DNA of 64,000 nt from Streptomyces thermolilacinus SPC6 (GCF_000478605.2 NZ_ASHX02000001.1:2271895-2335894); one strand, 5' to 3'. Counted from the stretch's first letter, positions 18,651 through 27,546 are shown. A program made the numbers and translations. The notes: generated from the sequence alone by a model not told the origin.

Positions 18651-19241
18651 TCACCGCAGGGCGAGCAGCACGCTCAGGGCCACCAGACCCACCGCGGCGG
18701 GCGCGATGACCTCGTACGCCCAGCGCAGTTCGGGCTCGCCCTTGGCGGCGGGCCGGATGGCGTTCTGCTTGGCGAGGGTCCGCAGCTCCTCGACGGTGGC
18801 CTCGGCGCCGACGAGCTGCTTGCCTCCGCTGCGGACGTTGAGCTTGCGCTGCCGCATGGAGACGGGCACGGCCCACAGCTGGTACTTGGCACCGCCCTGC
18901 GTGGTGACCTCGGTGGAGTACGTGGCCTTCAGCTCGGCGACGGTCGCCCAGGGCAGGACGACGGTACGGAACGGGTTGCGGATCAGCATCCGGTCGTCGT
19001 TGGCGTAGACGGCGGGCCGGAAGGTGAACGCGACGACGAGCGGCACGCCCAGCAGCAGCGCGGCGAGCGCGGTCCACGGCGTGAGCCCGTCGCCGCGGAA
19101 CACGGCGTCGCCGCCCATCCACAGCCCGATGCCGAGCAGGAGCGCACCGCCCACCATGGCCATCGGCGACCGGTAGACACGGTCGGCGGAGGCGGACGCG
19201 GAAGGGTTCCCGGACTTTCCGGGCTGCTCAGGGCTCGTCAT
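18651..19241 (-). CDS. Membrane protein with bacterial PH domain
   Basis: A 196-residue protein with two N-terminal hydrophobic segments (about 28-45 and 55-72), a PH-like domain (about 75-160: VYANDDRMLIRNPFRTVVLPWATVAELKATY) and a C-terminal transmembrane helix (about 175-195). The R-NPF-t-v-W motif is typical of actinobacterial PH proteins. ATG 19241 has no Shine-Dalgarno but CACAAT ends seven bases upstream, so it may be leaderless. Function is unknown. Confidence 0.82.
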   Translation of the reverse strand: MTSPEQPGKSGNPSASASADRVYRSPMAMVGGALLLGIGLWMGGDAVFRGDGLTPWTALAALLLGVPLVVAFTFRPAVYANDDRMLIRNPFRTVVLPWATVAELKATYSTEVTTQGGAKYQLWAVPVSMRQRKLNVRSGGKQLVGAEATVEELRTLAKQNAIRPAAKGEPELRWAYEVIAPAAVGLVALSVLLALR

Positions 19242-19492
19242 GGGCCCGATTGTGCCTCACGCGCCCCACGACCCCGGAGCACCGGGTCCGCTTCCCGGTT
19301 CCCGCCGCACAGGCGCACCCGCGTCCCGGACAGCCGTTCTCCTCGACGCGCCCGGGACGGCCCCTATCCCGCGCCTTCGGCGGAATTGGTCAGAGCTGAC
19401 CGATATGCGTCTGGGAGACGGCGGCGACCTGTCAGAGGATGCGTGAGTACGGCATGCAAGCCCTGAACGTCTCCGAAACGAAAGGGTCAGGC

Positions 19493-19876
19493 GTGAAGAC
19501 AGTACGTACCCTCGGAGCTGTGGCGATGTCTCTGGCCATGGCCGGTGGTGTCTCCGTCGCGGCGCAGGCCACTGCCCACGCGTCGCCCGGGACGGCCACG
19601 GTGAAGGCAGCGGCGGACAGCTGCGCATACCCGTATGTCTGCCTCTTCAAGAACGGCGTGAAGATCGGCCAGTTCAAGGACGTCACCAGCACCTGGCAGA
19701 ACCTGCCGTCCAGGCCGTCCGGCCCGAACCTGGTCATCCAGAACACCCGCAGGGACGACGTCGCCCACATCCGCTGGTCGACCGGCACGACGACCTGCAT
19801 CGCCCCGCAGCGCAGCTTCACCGTGTCCGGCGGCACGTTGACGGGCATCCGCATCTCCAGCTCCGCCACCTGCTGA
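19493..19876 (+). CDS. Secreted I36-type (beta/gamma-crystallin-like) protein
   Basis: A 127-residue secreted protein. A Sec signal peptide is clear (MKTVRTLGAVAMSLAMAG..., cleavage probably after ATAHA, about residue 30). The mature part has two Cys pairs and the family string CAYPYVCLFKNGVKIGQF, as in Streptomyces peptidase inhibitor family I36 proteins. GTG 19493 is chosen because AAAGGG lies upstream and the signal peptide starts with MK; upstream in-frame starts at 19439 and 19454 would spoil it. Whether it inhibits a protease is unproven. Confidence 0.78.
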   Translation: MKTVRTLGAVAMSLAMAGGVSVAAQATAHASPGTATVKAAADSCAYPYVCLFKNGVKIGQFKDVTSTWQNLPSRPSGPNLVIQNTRRDDVAHIRWSTGTTTCIAPQRSFTVSGGTLTGIRISSSATC

Positions 19877-20016
19877 CAACCGCCACGGGCACTGAACGGC
19901 CCGCGTCAGGGCGGTCGCCCATGCCGGCCCCGTACCGCGACATGGCCGGTCAGCGCCTGTGAGGCGCAGGTGAAGAAGCGGCACCCGGATCGGCGCCTAC
20001 GCCGATGGGGCGCCGC

Positions 20017-20985
20017 TCACGTGAGAGCGCGGGTGCGGTGGGCGAAGGCGCGTACGCCGGGCAGGGCCCGGTCGTGGCGCAGCAGCCCGGCGGCCATGGC
20101 CCTGACGGCGCCGCGCCGGACTTCCTGCGGCGCGGCCCGTTCGGCGGCCAGAAGGGCCCGGTAGCAGCGCTCGGGCCTGCCCCACTGGTCGAAGGCGCGC
20201 GCCACGTCGATCCAGTACCGTGCCCGTCGCTCGGCGGTCGGCAGCGCGGCGGGGTCGACGAGCCGGGCGTACTCGACGGCCCGCCCGGCGTCGCCGAGCG
20301 GGTGACTGAGGGAAATCCGGTGCAGGAGCACTTGGCCGGGGCCGAAGACGCTGCCCCGGAGCCGCGCGTCATGGCCGAGCTGCCCGGCGGTCGCCTCGGC
20401 CTCGGCGATGAGGGCGTGCGCCGTGTGCCGGTCGCCCTGCTTGGCGGCGGTGTACGCGGCGGTGGCGTACAGGTTGCCCTGCACGGAGAGCCGTTCGGTC
20501 ATGTCACAGGTATGGTCGGCGGCCAGCTGCCGCGCGGCGGCGATGGCGACGTCGGTCGCACGCGCTTGGTGCCCTTGACGGCGCCAGGCGGAGGACACCA
20601 TGCGGTGGGCTTCGGCCACGGTGAGGGCGTCGGCTCCGCCAAGCGCCGCGGTGAGGGCCCGGTCGGCGGTGACAGCGGCCAGGCGGTCGTCACCGAGCTT
20701 GATGCACAAGCGGGTGGCGGTGCTGTAGAGCGCGGCGAGCGCGTTCGCCGCCTGTTCGGGACGCCCACCGTCGCCGAGACCCTGCGCGAGGGCGATCCTG
20801 CGGGGCAGGGCCCTGGCCAGGGCCTCGTACCGGCAGGCGCCGAATTCCCGCTGGGACGCGTCCACGACTGCGGCGACCGCCGAGGGGCTGGGCGCCAGGG
20901 CGGCAAGTCCCCGCTGTACGGGAGCCGGGAGAACCGCCCCGGTGGCTGCACCTGCCAAGCCGAGGAGAAGCTCCCTGCGCCACAC
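20017..20985 (-). CDS. TPR-like helical repeat protein with RR-type N-terminus
   Basis: A 322-residue all-helical protein. The region from about 60 to 300 has tetratricopeptide-like repeats (ANALAALYSTATRLCIKLGDDRLAAVTADRAL; NLYATAAYTAAKQGDRHTAHALIAEAEA), as in the C-terminal half of many Streptomyces XRE-TPR regulators, but no DNA-binding domain is present. The N-terminus RVWRRELLLGLAGAATGAV looks like the remnant junction or a weak Tat signal. GTG 20985 follows AAGGGGG by eight bases. It lies next to the DUF397/XRE cluster and may be functionally linked; function is unknown. Confidence 0.65.
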   Translation of the reverse strand: MWRRELLLGLAGAATGAVLPAPVQRGLAALAPSPSAVAAVVDASQREFGACRYEALARALPRRIALAQGLGDGGRPEQAANALAALYSTATRLCIKLGDDRLAAVTADRALTAALGGADALTVAEAHRMVSSAWRRQGHQARATDVAIAAARQLAADHTCDMTERLSVQGNLYATAAYTAAKQGDRHTAHALIAEAEATAGQLGHDARLRGSVFGPGQVLLHRISLSHPLGDAGRAVEYARLVDPAALPTAERRARYWIDVARAFDQWGRPERCYRALLAAERAAPQEVRRGAVRAMAAGLLRHDRALPGVRAFAHRTRALT

Positions 20986-21028
20986 GCGACCGTCCCCCTT
21001 CACCGGACAAGCGGTACCGGCCGACCGG

Positions 21029-21235
21029 TCACCCGCCAGAGGCGGCGTACCCCAGAAACCCGCCCCAGGCACGCGGCGCAACGACCAGACGAACGCCGTC
21101 ACAGTCCTTGGAGTCCCGGACGTGGACGGCGCCGGAGGCCACGGCGACCTCGACGCAGTCCGTTTCGGGGCCGTTGCTGCTGTAGCTGCTCTTGATCCAC
21201 TCAACCGGCAGCCTGTTGTCAGTGGTCCCGCGCAT
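21029..21235 (-). CDS. DUF397 protein, copy 2
   Basis: A 68-residue DUF397 protein: PVEWIKSSYSSNGPETDCVEVA...VHVRDSKD is the family signature. GGGAGG lies about six bases before ATG 21235. It is downstream of the XRE gene and of a second DUF397 gene, the same arrangement as WhiJ/BldB-like loci. In these loci the DUF397 protein is thought to bind and control the XRE partner. Confidence 0.9.
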   Translation of the reverse strand: MRGTTDNRLPVEWIKSSYSSNGPETDCVEVAVASGAVHVRDSKDCDGVRLVVAPRAWGGFLGYAASGG

Positions 21236-21299
21236 TCCGCCCTCCCAGTACGTACCTGACGAAGGAGCCGCCCCGCAGGCACGGGACATGATGAACCGG

Positions 21300-21509
21300 T
21301 CAGCGCTCGGAGGCGTACGCCACGAAGCTGGACCAACTGCGCCGGGCGACCGCCAAGCGCGGGCCGTCAACGTTCTTGGAGTCCCGAACGTGGACTATGC
21401 AAGGCGTCGGGGCGACTTCAACACAGTCGTTGCCGTCACCGCTGCTGCTGTAGCTGCTCTTGACCCACACCAGATCAGAGGTGTCCCGGAGGGTTGAGGT
21501 GCCGATCAT
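21300..21509 (-). CDS. DUF397 protein, copy 1
   Basis: A 69-residue DUF397 protein with DLVWVKSSYSSSGDGNDCVEVAP and VHVRDSKNVDGPRL. ATG 21509 overlaps the XRE stop (ATGA), so translation is coupled. It shares the core of copy 2 (SSYSS...DCVEVA...VHVRDSK) but the rest differs, suggesting an old duplication. Confidence 0.92.
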   Translation of the reverse strand: MIGTSTLRDTSDLVWVKSSYSSSGDGNDCVEVAPTPCIVHVRDSKNVDGPRLAVARRSWSSFVAYASER

Positions 21510-22384
21510 GTCTCTCCCAGCATCTTCTCGATCAGGGCCCGCGACGCTCGGGGCGTGAGGGCGTGCGCCCGGATCATGCCATAGCGCAGTTCGAGGACTC
21601 TGACATCCTTTGGGTCGGTTGCGGGCCGACCTCCGAATGCCCCCTCGGAACGCCCTACCGCAGTGCCGTTCGGGAATTTCAACACCTCGATCAGCCCACC
21701 CGTGCCGTGGTGCTCCTCCTGCTCGGTCGGCATCACCTGAATCGTCACGTTCCGCAACTGACCAAGCTCCAAGAGCCGTTCGAGCTGCCTACGCCAGACC
21801 ATTCTGCCCCCGACCGGGCGCCGAAGAGTCACCTCTTCCTGGACAAAACTGAGGGCGGGCGCGGGAGAGCGTTCAAAGATGGCACGCCTGGCCATGCGGC
21901 CAGCCACGATGCGCTCCATCTGCTCTTCCGTGTACGCGGGAAGCCACACGTCGAACAACGCCCGCATGTGCTCTTCCGTCTGCAGCAGACCATGAATGTT
22001 GTGGTTGCTGTACAGGCCCACCTCCACCGCATTGGCTTCCATCTTCGCCAAGTCCCGAACCTTCTTCGGGTATCTGATCTCCTCCACGTCCTTCTTCATC
22101 GCCGCGATCAGGCCACCCGCCTTCAGGACGCCGTCGGCCCTGTCCAGGTACTCCGGGCGGGGAATCCGCTTGCCGCCCTCGACCTTGTAGACGAGGTCCT
22201 CGCCGTACCCGATCAGCCGCCCGAACTCGGCCGCCCTCAGTCCGGCCGCCTCGCGGCGCAGCCGCAGTTGGCGTCCCACCGTCGCGACGACGGCCGCGCC
22301 CGACTCGTCGTCCGGGTCCACCTCCCACCCCGGTTCGTCCGCGTCCCCCTTGGGCTCCTGCGCCCCGTTCGCCTCCGTCGTCAA
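21506..22384 (-). CDS. WhiJ-like XRE-family transcriptional regulator (DUF5753)
   Basis: A 292-residue DNA-binding regulator. An XRE helix-turn-helix occurs at about 30-90 (VGRQLRLRREAAGLRAAEFGRLIGYGEDLVYKVEGGKR), followed by the DUF5753 ligand-like domain (about 105-285: LLQTEEHMRAL...VQEEVTLRRPVGG...VQVMP). GGAGG overlaps the first possible GTG (22393) and sits eight bases before TTG 22384, so TTG is preferred. With two DUF397 genes downstream and a divergent small ATPase gene it forms a complete whiJ/abaA-type cluster of developmental switches. Confidence 0.9.
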   Translation of the reverse strand: MTTEANGAQEPKGDADEPGWEVDPDDESGAAVVATVGRQLRLRREAAGLRAAEFGRLIGYGEDLVYKVEGGKRIPRPEYLDRADGVLKAGGLIAAMKKDVEEIRYPKKVRDLAKMEANAVEVGLYSNHNIHGLLQTEEHMRALFDVWLPAYTEEQMERIVAGRMARRAIFERSPAPALSFVQEEVTLRRPVGGRMVWRRQLERLLELGQLRNVTIQVMPTEQEEHHGTGGLIEVLKFPNGTAVGRSEGAFGGRPATDPKDVRVLELRYGMIRAHALTPRASRALIEKMLGET

Positions 22385-22539
22385 CCGCTTCACCTCCGAC
22401 GTACCGCCACAACCGTTCTCGCCCTGCCCATGCGTCCCTGCGGACAGGCCGGACAGGCGCCGACAAGCGCCCGACAGTGACTGTACGCACGCACCGAATC
22501 ACTGGCCGCCACGAAGTCCGCACCCCCAGGATCTGTGAC

Positions 22540-23040
22540 ATGAACCACAAGGACCCTCATCTCGTGGCGCGCTCGGGCGACTTGAGCATGAAGCTGCATC
22601 CCTCCCGCGCGGGCGCGCGGCTCGGGCGGGAGCTCGCCGCCCTGTGGCTGCGCGACCACGGCGTCGTACGGGAACTCGCCGACGACGCCCTCCAGCTCGT
22701 CGCCGAACTCGCCGCGAACGCCGCGCTGCACGGGCGCGTCCCCGGGCGGAGCTTCCTGCTGACCCTGCGCCTGGCCGACGGGGGCCGCGTCCTGCGGGTC
22801 GAGGCGGCCGACACGCGTGCCGAGGCGGTGCCCACGTCCGCGCCGCAGGCTCCCCCGGACGACAGCGAGAGCGGGCGCGGCCTGCTGATCGTCGCGGCGC
22901 TGGCCGACCGGTGGGGCGTGACGGAGGGCCCGGTACCGCGCAAGACGGTGTGGGCCGAGCTGGACCTCGTACCGGAGGCCGCCGAACCGCCGCAGGGCTC
23001 ACCGGCCGCACCCGCCCGGGAGCCCGGTCCCGTCGGGTGA
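22540..23040 (+). CDS. HATPase_c_2 ATP-binding protein (anti-sigma/SpoIIAB-like)
   Basis: A 166-residue GHKL-fold protein. The N-box is ELAANAALHG, the G1-like element VEAADTRAEA and the G2 box SGRGLLIVAALADRWG. The DxS-x-x-P of active anti-sigma kinases is degenerate. It is divergent from the XRE gene, which is characteristic of whiJ-type clusters. ATG 22540 has AGGA nine bases upstream; a GTG at 22477 is also in frame. A role in modulating the cluster's regulator is likely but unproven. Confidence 0.82.
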   Translation: MNHKDPHLVARSGDLSMKLHPSRAGARLGRELAALWLRDHGVVRELADDALQLVAELAANAALHGRVPGRSFLLTLRLADGGRVLRVEAADTRAEAVPTSAPQAPPDDSESGRGLLIVAALADRWGVTEGPVPRKTVWAELDLVPEAAEPPQGSPAAPAREPGPVG

Positions 23041-23568
23041 GCGCCCGGCCCGGCCGCCGTCCGGCGGAAGGGGGCCGTGCAGGGTCGCCCCCGCAGGGGT
23101 TGGCGGCGTCGGTCGGGTTCCCGTGCGTACGAACCCAAGGCCGCCGACCCCGAGGAGGTGAGCCCGGAGGGGCCCCCGACCCACCCACCGGACAGGAGGC
23201 GTGGCATCAACCCGTCGCGATCGACGACCAGGAACTGCCTAGGCGCCGGAACCCGGCAACCCGCCTCCGCGTCGCTGTTCGCGTACGAGTCGATGCCGAC
23301 CGAGACAAAGCAGCGCCTGCCCGTCATGCGGCGATCGGCCTGGAAACCAACACGCCGAACCAAGCTCAACTCGGCCTCAAATGTCACGGGAAACCGCTGT
23401 TCGGCCAGCACCGCCCGTGCAACCATCCAACCGCAGAGGCAGCTACCGAACCCTTGAAGAATCCCCCTGACGCGTGGCGGCATTTTCACACCAAATCAGG
23501 GTCTTTCTTGGCCAAACGATTGACGACCACTGATCACGTCCGGCGGATTCACACAGGAAGGGGGAGGA
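23041..23568. other. 528-bp gap with interspersed repeat and lower-GC tail
   Basis: The first part carries interspersed repeat A (23071-23177). The part from about 23200 to 23560 is noticeably lower in GC than neighbours and has no convincing frame; it may be foreign or decayed DNA and holds the leader of the lipoprotein gene. Confidence 0.5.
23071..23177 (+). repeat. Interspersed intergenic repeat A, copy 1
   Basis: Starts GGGGCCGTGCAGGGTCGCCC, ends GAGGTGAGCCCGGAGGGGCC, with AAGGCCGCCGACCCCGAGG in between. Copy 2 (27547-27650) has the same order of blocks and copy 3 (53891-53942) is inverted and partial. Confidence 0.8.
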
Positions 23569-24177
23569 GTGCACACGCCACCTGAGAACGCAGCGGCCCG
23601 TTTCACCGGAACCCGCGTCTGCTCCGCTCTCACCAGAGTGGCCGTCTTCGCCACTTCGCTGCTGCTGGTCGGCTGCACAGCTCAGCCCAGCGCCGGAGCG
23701 CGCGCACAAGGTACGGCGCTCTTCACCGAGTCCACGATGTCCAGCGGTACGGCCGGCACCGAAAAGGCCGCGGTCGGGCAGGAGTGGTGGTTCGCCCTCC
23801 CCGTACCGCACAACACGTCGGACGAAACAATAAGGATCACTGGCGCGCACCTTGTTTCGGTGCCGCGAGGTCTCGACGTATCCGGATACGGAGCGTTCGA
23901 GATCGACAAGACCGGTGGGGTCTATCTCCTCTCCAACGCCGCCGACTCCAGCAACCCGCGTTTCACGCAGCTGGAAAACCACATCGGCCGGCCGGTCGAG
24001 GTGCGGCCCCGCCAGGCAAGCGGAATCTACTATCTCGCACGCCTCCGCATCACCGGTCCCGTCGAGGGCAACGTCCGAGGCTGCAGGTACGAGTACGAGC
24101 AGGGATCGCGCCTGTACACCCAGACGCTCGACTGCGAGGCGGAGATCCGCACAGCGGCGCGACAGCGGCGCCGCTGA
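23569..24177 (+). CDS. Predicted secreted lipoprotein
   Basis: A 202-residue protein with a lipoprotein signal: positively charged start, hydrophobic run AVFATSLLLVGC with the lipobox Cys at about residue 37. The mature part (about 60-190) is a beta-rich domain with no family I recognise and two more Cys (RGCRYEYEQ and TLDCEAEIR) that could form a disulfide. GTG 23569 is adjacent to GGGGAGGA, so the ribosome site is close but usable. The gene's GC content is lower than its neighbours, consistent with acquisition. Confidence 0.75.
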   Translation: MHTPPENAAARFTGTRVCSALTRVAVFATSLLLVGCTAQPSAGARAQGTALFTESTMSSGTAGTEKAAVGQEWWFALPVPHNTSDETIRITGAHLVSVPRGLDVSGYGAFEIDKTGGVYLLSNAADSSNPRFTQLENHIGRPVEVRPRQASGIYYLARLRITGPVEGNVRGCRYEYEQGSRLYTQTLDCEAEIRTAARQRRR

Positions 24178-24189
24178 CCGTGCGGTGCC

Positions 24190-24216
24190 GGTGCCGCACC
24201 TGGTCGGTGCGGCACC
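24190..24216. terminator. Terminator between convergent genes
   Basis: Perfect 11-bp stem GGTGCCGCACC / GGTGCGGCACC with a five-base loop, just after the lipoprotein stop and before the convergent gene end at 24276. Confidence 0.8.
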
Positions 24217-24275
24217 TCACGGGCTCGCCCGCTGCTCCCGCCGCGGGGTGGGCGGCACGGACGATTCGCGGGGCG

Positions 24276-24638
24276 CTAGTTGGCGACGCGGTAGGCGCTG
24301 ACCCAGGCGCCGATGCTGCCGTAGCCGGTGCGGTCGATGACGATCGCGCCGCCCGTGCAGTTGTAGTTGTCCCACAGCTCCACCCGCGTGGCGCTCTCCG
24401 TGCGGGCGGAACGGATGCGGTCGTTCCAGTTGTCGCCGACGTACTTGCACTCCCCGGTGTTGCCGGAGAACCACCTGTCCAGGCCGGAGAAGCCCGTCGA
24501 GGAGTACGCGTGGAAGCTGCCCGCCAGCGCGCCGGCGGGGCTGGCGGAGGACGAGGGGGTGAGGGGTCCGGCGGCGGACGGATGGGCGGTGACGATGACG
24601 CCGGCCAGGGCCGCGGCCGTGACCATGATCTTGCGCAT
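24276..24638 (-). CDS. Secreted I36-like (beta/gamma-crystallin) protein
   Basis: A 120-residue secreted protein with signal peptide MRKIMVTAAALAGVIVTAHPSAAG. The mature domain has FHAYSSTGFSG, CKYVGDNWNDRIRSARTES and LWDNYNCTGG, matching the crystallin-like fold of peptidase inhibitor I36 proteins. ATG 24638 is selected for the signal peptide; GTG 24647 has GGGAGG four bases upstream and adds three residues. It is the second such protein within 5 kb, though the two share only the fold. Confidence 0.75.
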   Translation of the reverse strand: MRKIMVTAAALAGVIVTAHPSAAGPLTPSSSASPAGALAGSFHAYSSTGFSGLDRWFSGNTGECKYVGDNWNDRIRSARTESATRVELWDNYNCTGGAIVIDRTGYGSIGAWVSAYRVAN

Positions 24639-24881
24639 GACGGACACTTTGCCTCCCGTGAGTCGACCATGTCCTGCCGGGTGAAGGCACGGCGAAGCAG
24701 AACCGGGCACGTGTCGACGCCGCGAGCCGTTCCGCGCGTTCACTCGACGGCATCAACGTAGCCCGCGGCGGCGGCCCGGTGGCCGCCTCCACGACGGAAT
24801 GGCGTGAACACGCAACGGGCCCCGGACCACCCGGCACTTCCGCGTCGGCGGGGGCGCACCGGAGCCGTACGCCGGGCGCCC

Positions 24882-27095
24882 TCAGCCGCTGGTCAGGACC
24901 ACCAGCTTCTGCGTCGCCCGCGTCATCGCCACGTACCGGTCCACCGCGCCCTCCACGCCGTCGCCGAACCGGTCCGGGTCCACCAGCACCACCAGGTCGA
25001 ACTCCAGGCCCTTCGACAGCTCCGGCGTCAGCGACCGGACGCGGGGCCGCTCGCGGAAGTCAGGGGCGCCGATCACGCAGGCGACCCCGTCCGTACCGGA
25101 GGCCAGCCAGCCGTCCACCACCGCGTCCAGGTCCGCGACCGCCCCGTACTGGACCGGGACGCCGCTGCGGCGGATCGACGTCGGCACGTTGGCGTCGGGG
25201 AGTACGGCCCGGATGACCGGCTCGGCCTCCGCCATGACCTCCTCGGGCGTGCGGTAGTTGACGCTCAGCGACGCCACCTCCGCCCGGTCGAGGCCGACCC
25301 GCGCCAACCGCTCCTCCCACGACTCCGTGAAGCCGTGCCTGGCCTGCGCCCGGTCACCGACGATGGTGAAGCTCCGCGACGGGCAGCGCAGCAGCAGCAT
25401 CTGCCACTCCGCGTCGGTCAGTTCCTGCGCCTCGTCCACGACGACGTGCGCGAACGGCCCGGCCAGCGGCTCGGACGGCGCGGCGGGCAGCGCGGACTCG
25501 TCGATCAGGGTGTCCCGCAGGTCCTGCCCGTGCAGCATCGTCACCGCGCCCTCGCCGTCGTCGTCGGCGGCGATCACGTTGTCGATGACCCCGGCCATCC
25601 GCTCCCGCTCGGCGGCGACCGACGTCTTGTGACGGCGCTTGCGCAGCGCCTCCTCCGGGTCGCCGAGCCGCTGCCGTGCCGCGTCCAGCAGCGGCAGGTC
25701 GGACAGCGTCCACGCCCGCGCGTCCGCCCGCTGGAGCTTCCGTACGTCGTCGCGGCTCAGCCACGGCGCGCACATCCGCAGGTACGCCGGTACGGTCCAC
25801 AGGTCCCCGACCAGGTCGGCGGCCTCGATCAGCGGCCACGCGGCACCGAGCGCGCCCGTCAGCTCCCGGTCGGCGCGCAGCGCCCGGCGGAACAGCTGGT
25901 CCGGTACGCCCTCCTCGTGCTTGTCCCGCAGGATCGCGACCAGCTCCTCCCAGATCAGGTCGCGGGCCTCGTTGTGCGGCACGCCCGGCTCGGCCGCGTC
26001 GAACGCCTCCGCCCAGTCGTCGGCGCTCAGCCACACGGCGCCCCACGGCGTGGTGACCGTCATGCCCTCGGTGGGCGGCGACTCGTAGAACCGGACCGCC
26101 TTCTCGATGGCCTTCACCATGTCGGCGGACGACTTCAGCCGCGCGACCTCCGGGTCCTTCTCGGCCCCCGCCCCGGCGCCCTCGGCGACCAGGTCGCGCA
26201 GGGTGCACGTACGGACGCCCTCCTCGCCGAGGCTGGGCAGTACGTCCTCCACGTACGCGAGGTACGGCTCGTGCGGGCCGACGAACAGCACGCCGCCGCG
26301 CCGGTGGCCGAGGCGCGGGTCGGAGTACAGCAGGTACGCGGAGCGGTGCAGCGCGACGACCGTCTTGCCCGTGCCGGGGCCGCCGTCCACGACGAGGGCG
26401 CCGCGCGAACCGGCCCGGATGATGGCGTCCTGGTCGGCCTGGATGGTGGCGAGCACGTCCCGCATGCGCGCCGAGCGGTTGGTGCCCAGGCTCGCGATGA
26501 ACGCGGACTGGTCGTCCAGCGCGGCGTTGCCCTCCAGGCCGTCGGGGGTGAACACCTCGTCCCAGTAGTCGCTGATCCGGCCGCGGGTCCAGCGGTACCG
26601 GCGGCGGCTGGCGAGGCCCATGGGGCTGGCGTGGGTCGCCGCGAAGAACGGCTCGGCGGCGGGCGAGCGCCAGTCCACCAGCAGGCGGCGGCCCGAGCTG
26701 TCGGTGAGGCCGAGCCGCCCGACGTACACCGGCTCGCCGTCGTCGGCACCGACCATGTGCCCGAGGCACAGGTCGATCCCGAAGCGGCGCAGCGCGCGCA
26801 GGCGGGCGGTCAGCCGGTGGATCTCGATGTCCCGCTCCATCGCCTCCCGGCCGACACCGCCGGGCGCGCGGCGCTCGGCGTCGAGACGGTCGGACAGTTC
26901 CGCGATCGTCTGCTCCAGGCAGTGGGCGATGGCCGCGAAGTGCTCCTCGTCGCGGGCGATCAGCGCCGGGTCGGCCTTGGCGGCGAGCCGCTCGGGCAGA
27001 TCGAACGCGCGGGCGGCCATCCCGGCGGGGCGAGTCTCACCATGGACGAAGGCGCTCATATTTCGTGAATCTCGCAATTCTGAAGGTTCCGGCAT
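24882..27095 (-). CDS. helR: HelR-type RNA polymerase recycling ATPase (rifamycin resistance)
   Basis: UvrD/HelD-like motor ATPase that removes RNA polymerase from stalled complexes and displaces rifamycins. The 737-residue protein has Walker A GGPGTGKT (about residue 238), Walker B HVVVDEAQEL, motif III VGDRAQ, motif IV SVNYRTPEEV and the C-terminal YVAMTRATQKLVVL, with a long N-terminal coiled region as in HelD. A rifamycin-associated element sits 26 bases upstream. ATG 27095 lies nine bases after a GACAAT -10 box; ATG 27059 (MSAFVHGE) is an alternative start. Confidence 0.88.
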   Translation of the reverse strand: MPEPSELRDSRNMSAFVHGETRPAGMAARAFDLPERLAAKADPALIARDEEHFAAIAHCLEQTIAELSDRLDAERRAPGGVGREAMERDIEIHRLTARLRALRRFGIDLCLGHMVGADDGEPVYVGRLGLTDSSGRRLLVDWRSPAAEPFFAATHASPMGLASRRRYRWTRGRISDYWDEVFTPDGLEGNAALDDQSAFIASLGTNRSARMRDVLATIQADQDAIIRAGSRGALVVDGGPGTGKTVVALHRSAYLLYSDPRLGHRRGGVLFVGPHEPYLAYVEDVLPSLGEEGVRTCTLRDLVAEGAGAGAEKDPEVARLKSSADMVKAIEKAVRFYESPPTEGMTVTTPWGAVWLSADDWAEAFDAAEPGVPHNEARDLIWEELVAILRDKHEEGVPDQLFRRALRADRELTGALGAAWPLIEAADLVGDLWTVPAYLRMCAPWLSRDDVRKLQRADARAWTLSDLPLLDAARQRLGDPEEALRKRRHKTSVAAERERMAGVIDNVIAADDDGEGAVTMLHGQDLRDTLIDESALPAAPSEPLAGPFAHVVVDEAQELTDAEWQMLLLRCPSRSFTIVGDRAQARHGFTESWEERLARVGLDRAEVASLSVNYRTPEEVMAEAEPVIRAVLPDANVPTSIRRSGVPVQYGAVADLDAVVDGWLASGTDGVACVIGAPDFRERPRVRSLTPELSKGLEFDLVVLVDPDRFGDGVEGAVDRYVAMTRATQKLVVLTSG

Positions 27096-27120
27096 AGGCC
27101 TGCGATTGTCCGCCACGACG

Positions 27121-27140
27121 GGGGCCTTGCCGCAAGCCCC
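27121..27140 (-). promoter_or_regulatory. Rifamycin-associated element (RAE)
   Basis: On the minus strand it reads GGGGCTTGCGGCAAGGCCCC, the inverted repeat known as the RAE that makes rifamycin resistance genes inducible. It lies directly before the helR promoter: GACAAT at about 27105-27110 is the predicted -10 box, so the RAE occupies the -35 zone. Confidence 0.85.
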
Positions 27141-27393
27141 CCACTGCGCTATACGTTGAGAGTGGCGAGGAGCGGGTCTCCCGCCTTTTTGGCTGCCCAG
27201 GCGGCGAAGCCGCCGCCCCGGAACGCCCACCCCCGACTACCCCGCCGGGGCTCCCCGTCCGGCGCAACGGCGCCCACGCACGTTCTTCCCGCCTGGCCGC
27301 GAGGTGCCGCCCGGCGGACCCCCCACTCCGGCACCAGGAATCCGACCACACGGCATCGCCCGGCGTGAGGGCCCGTGCAGGGTCACCCCGGCA

Positions 27394-27460
27394 GCCCCAA
27401 GGTCTCGGCTTCGATCAACCAGGGCCCCCATCGCCCTTGCGGAACGCCTGCCCACAACGG
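27394..27460 (+). repeat. Interspersed intergenic repeat B, copy 2
   Basis: Same block order as 7711-7777: AAGGTCTCGGCTTCG, ACCAGGG, CCCCATCGCC, TGCGGAACGCCTG, CCCACAACGG. It is preceded immediately by a partial repeat A (27369-27391). Confidence 0.75.
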
Positions 27461-27546
27461 CGAGGGCGCGCCGCACGCACCACGCGGCGGGCCCGGAGAC
27501 GACCGCACCACCCACGAGGCCCCGCCATGGCCGTACACCGGCGCAA

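Noticed and set aside
24804..27068. A 754-codon plus-strand frame
   Set aside because: Antisense shadow of helR; no domain and Arg/His/Gln-rich composition.
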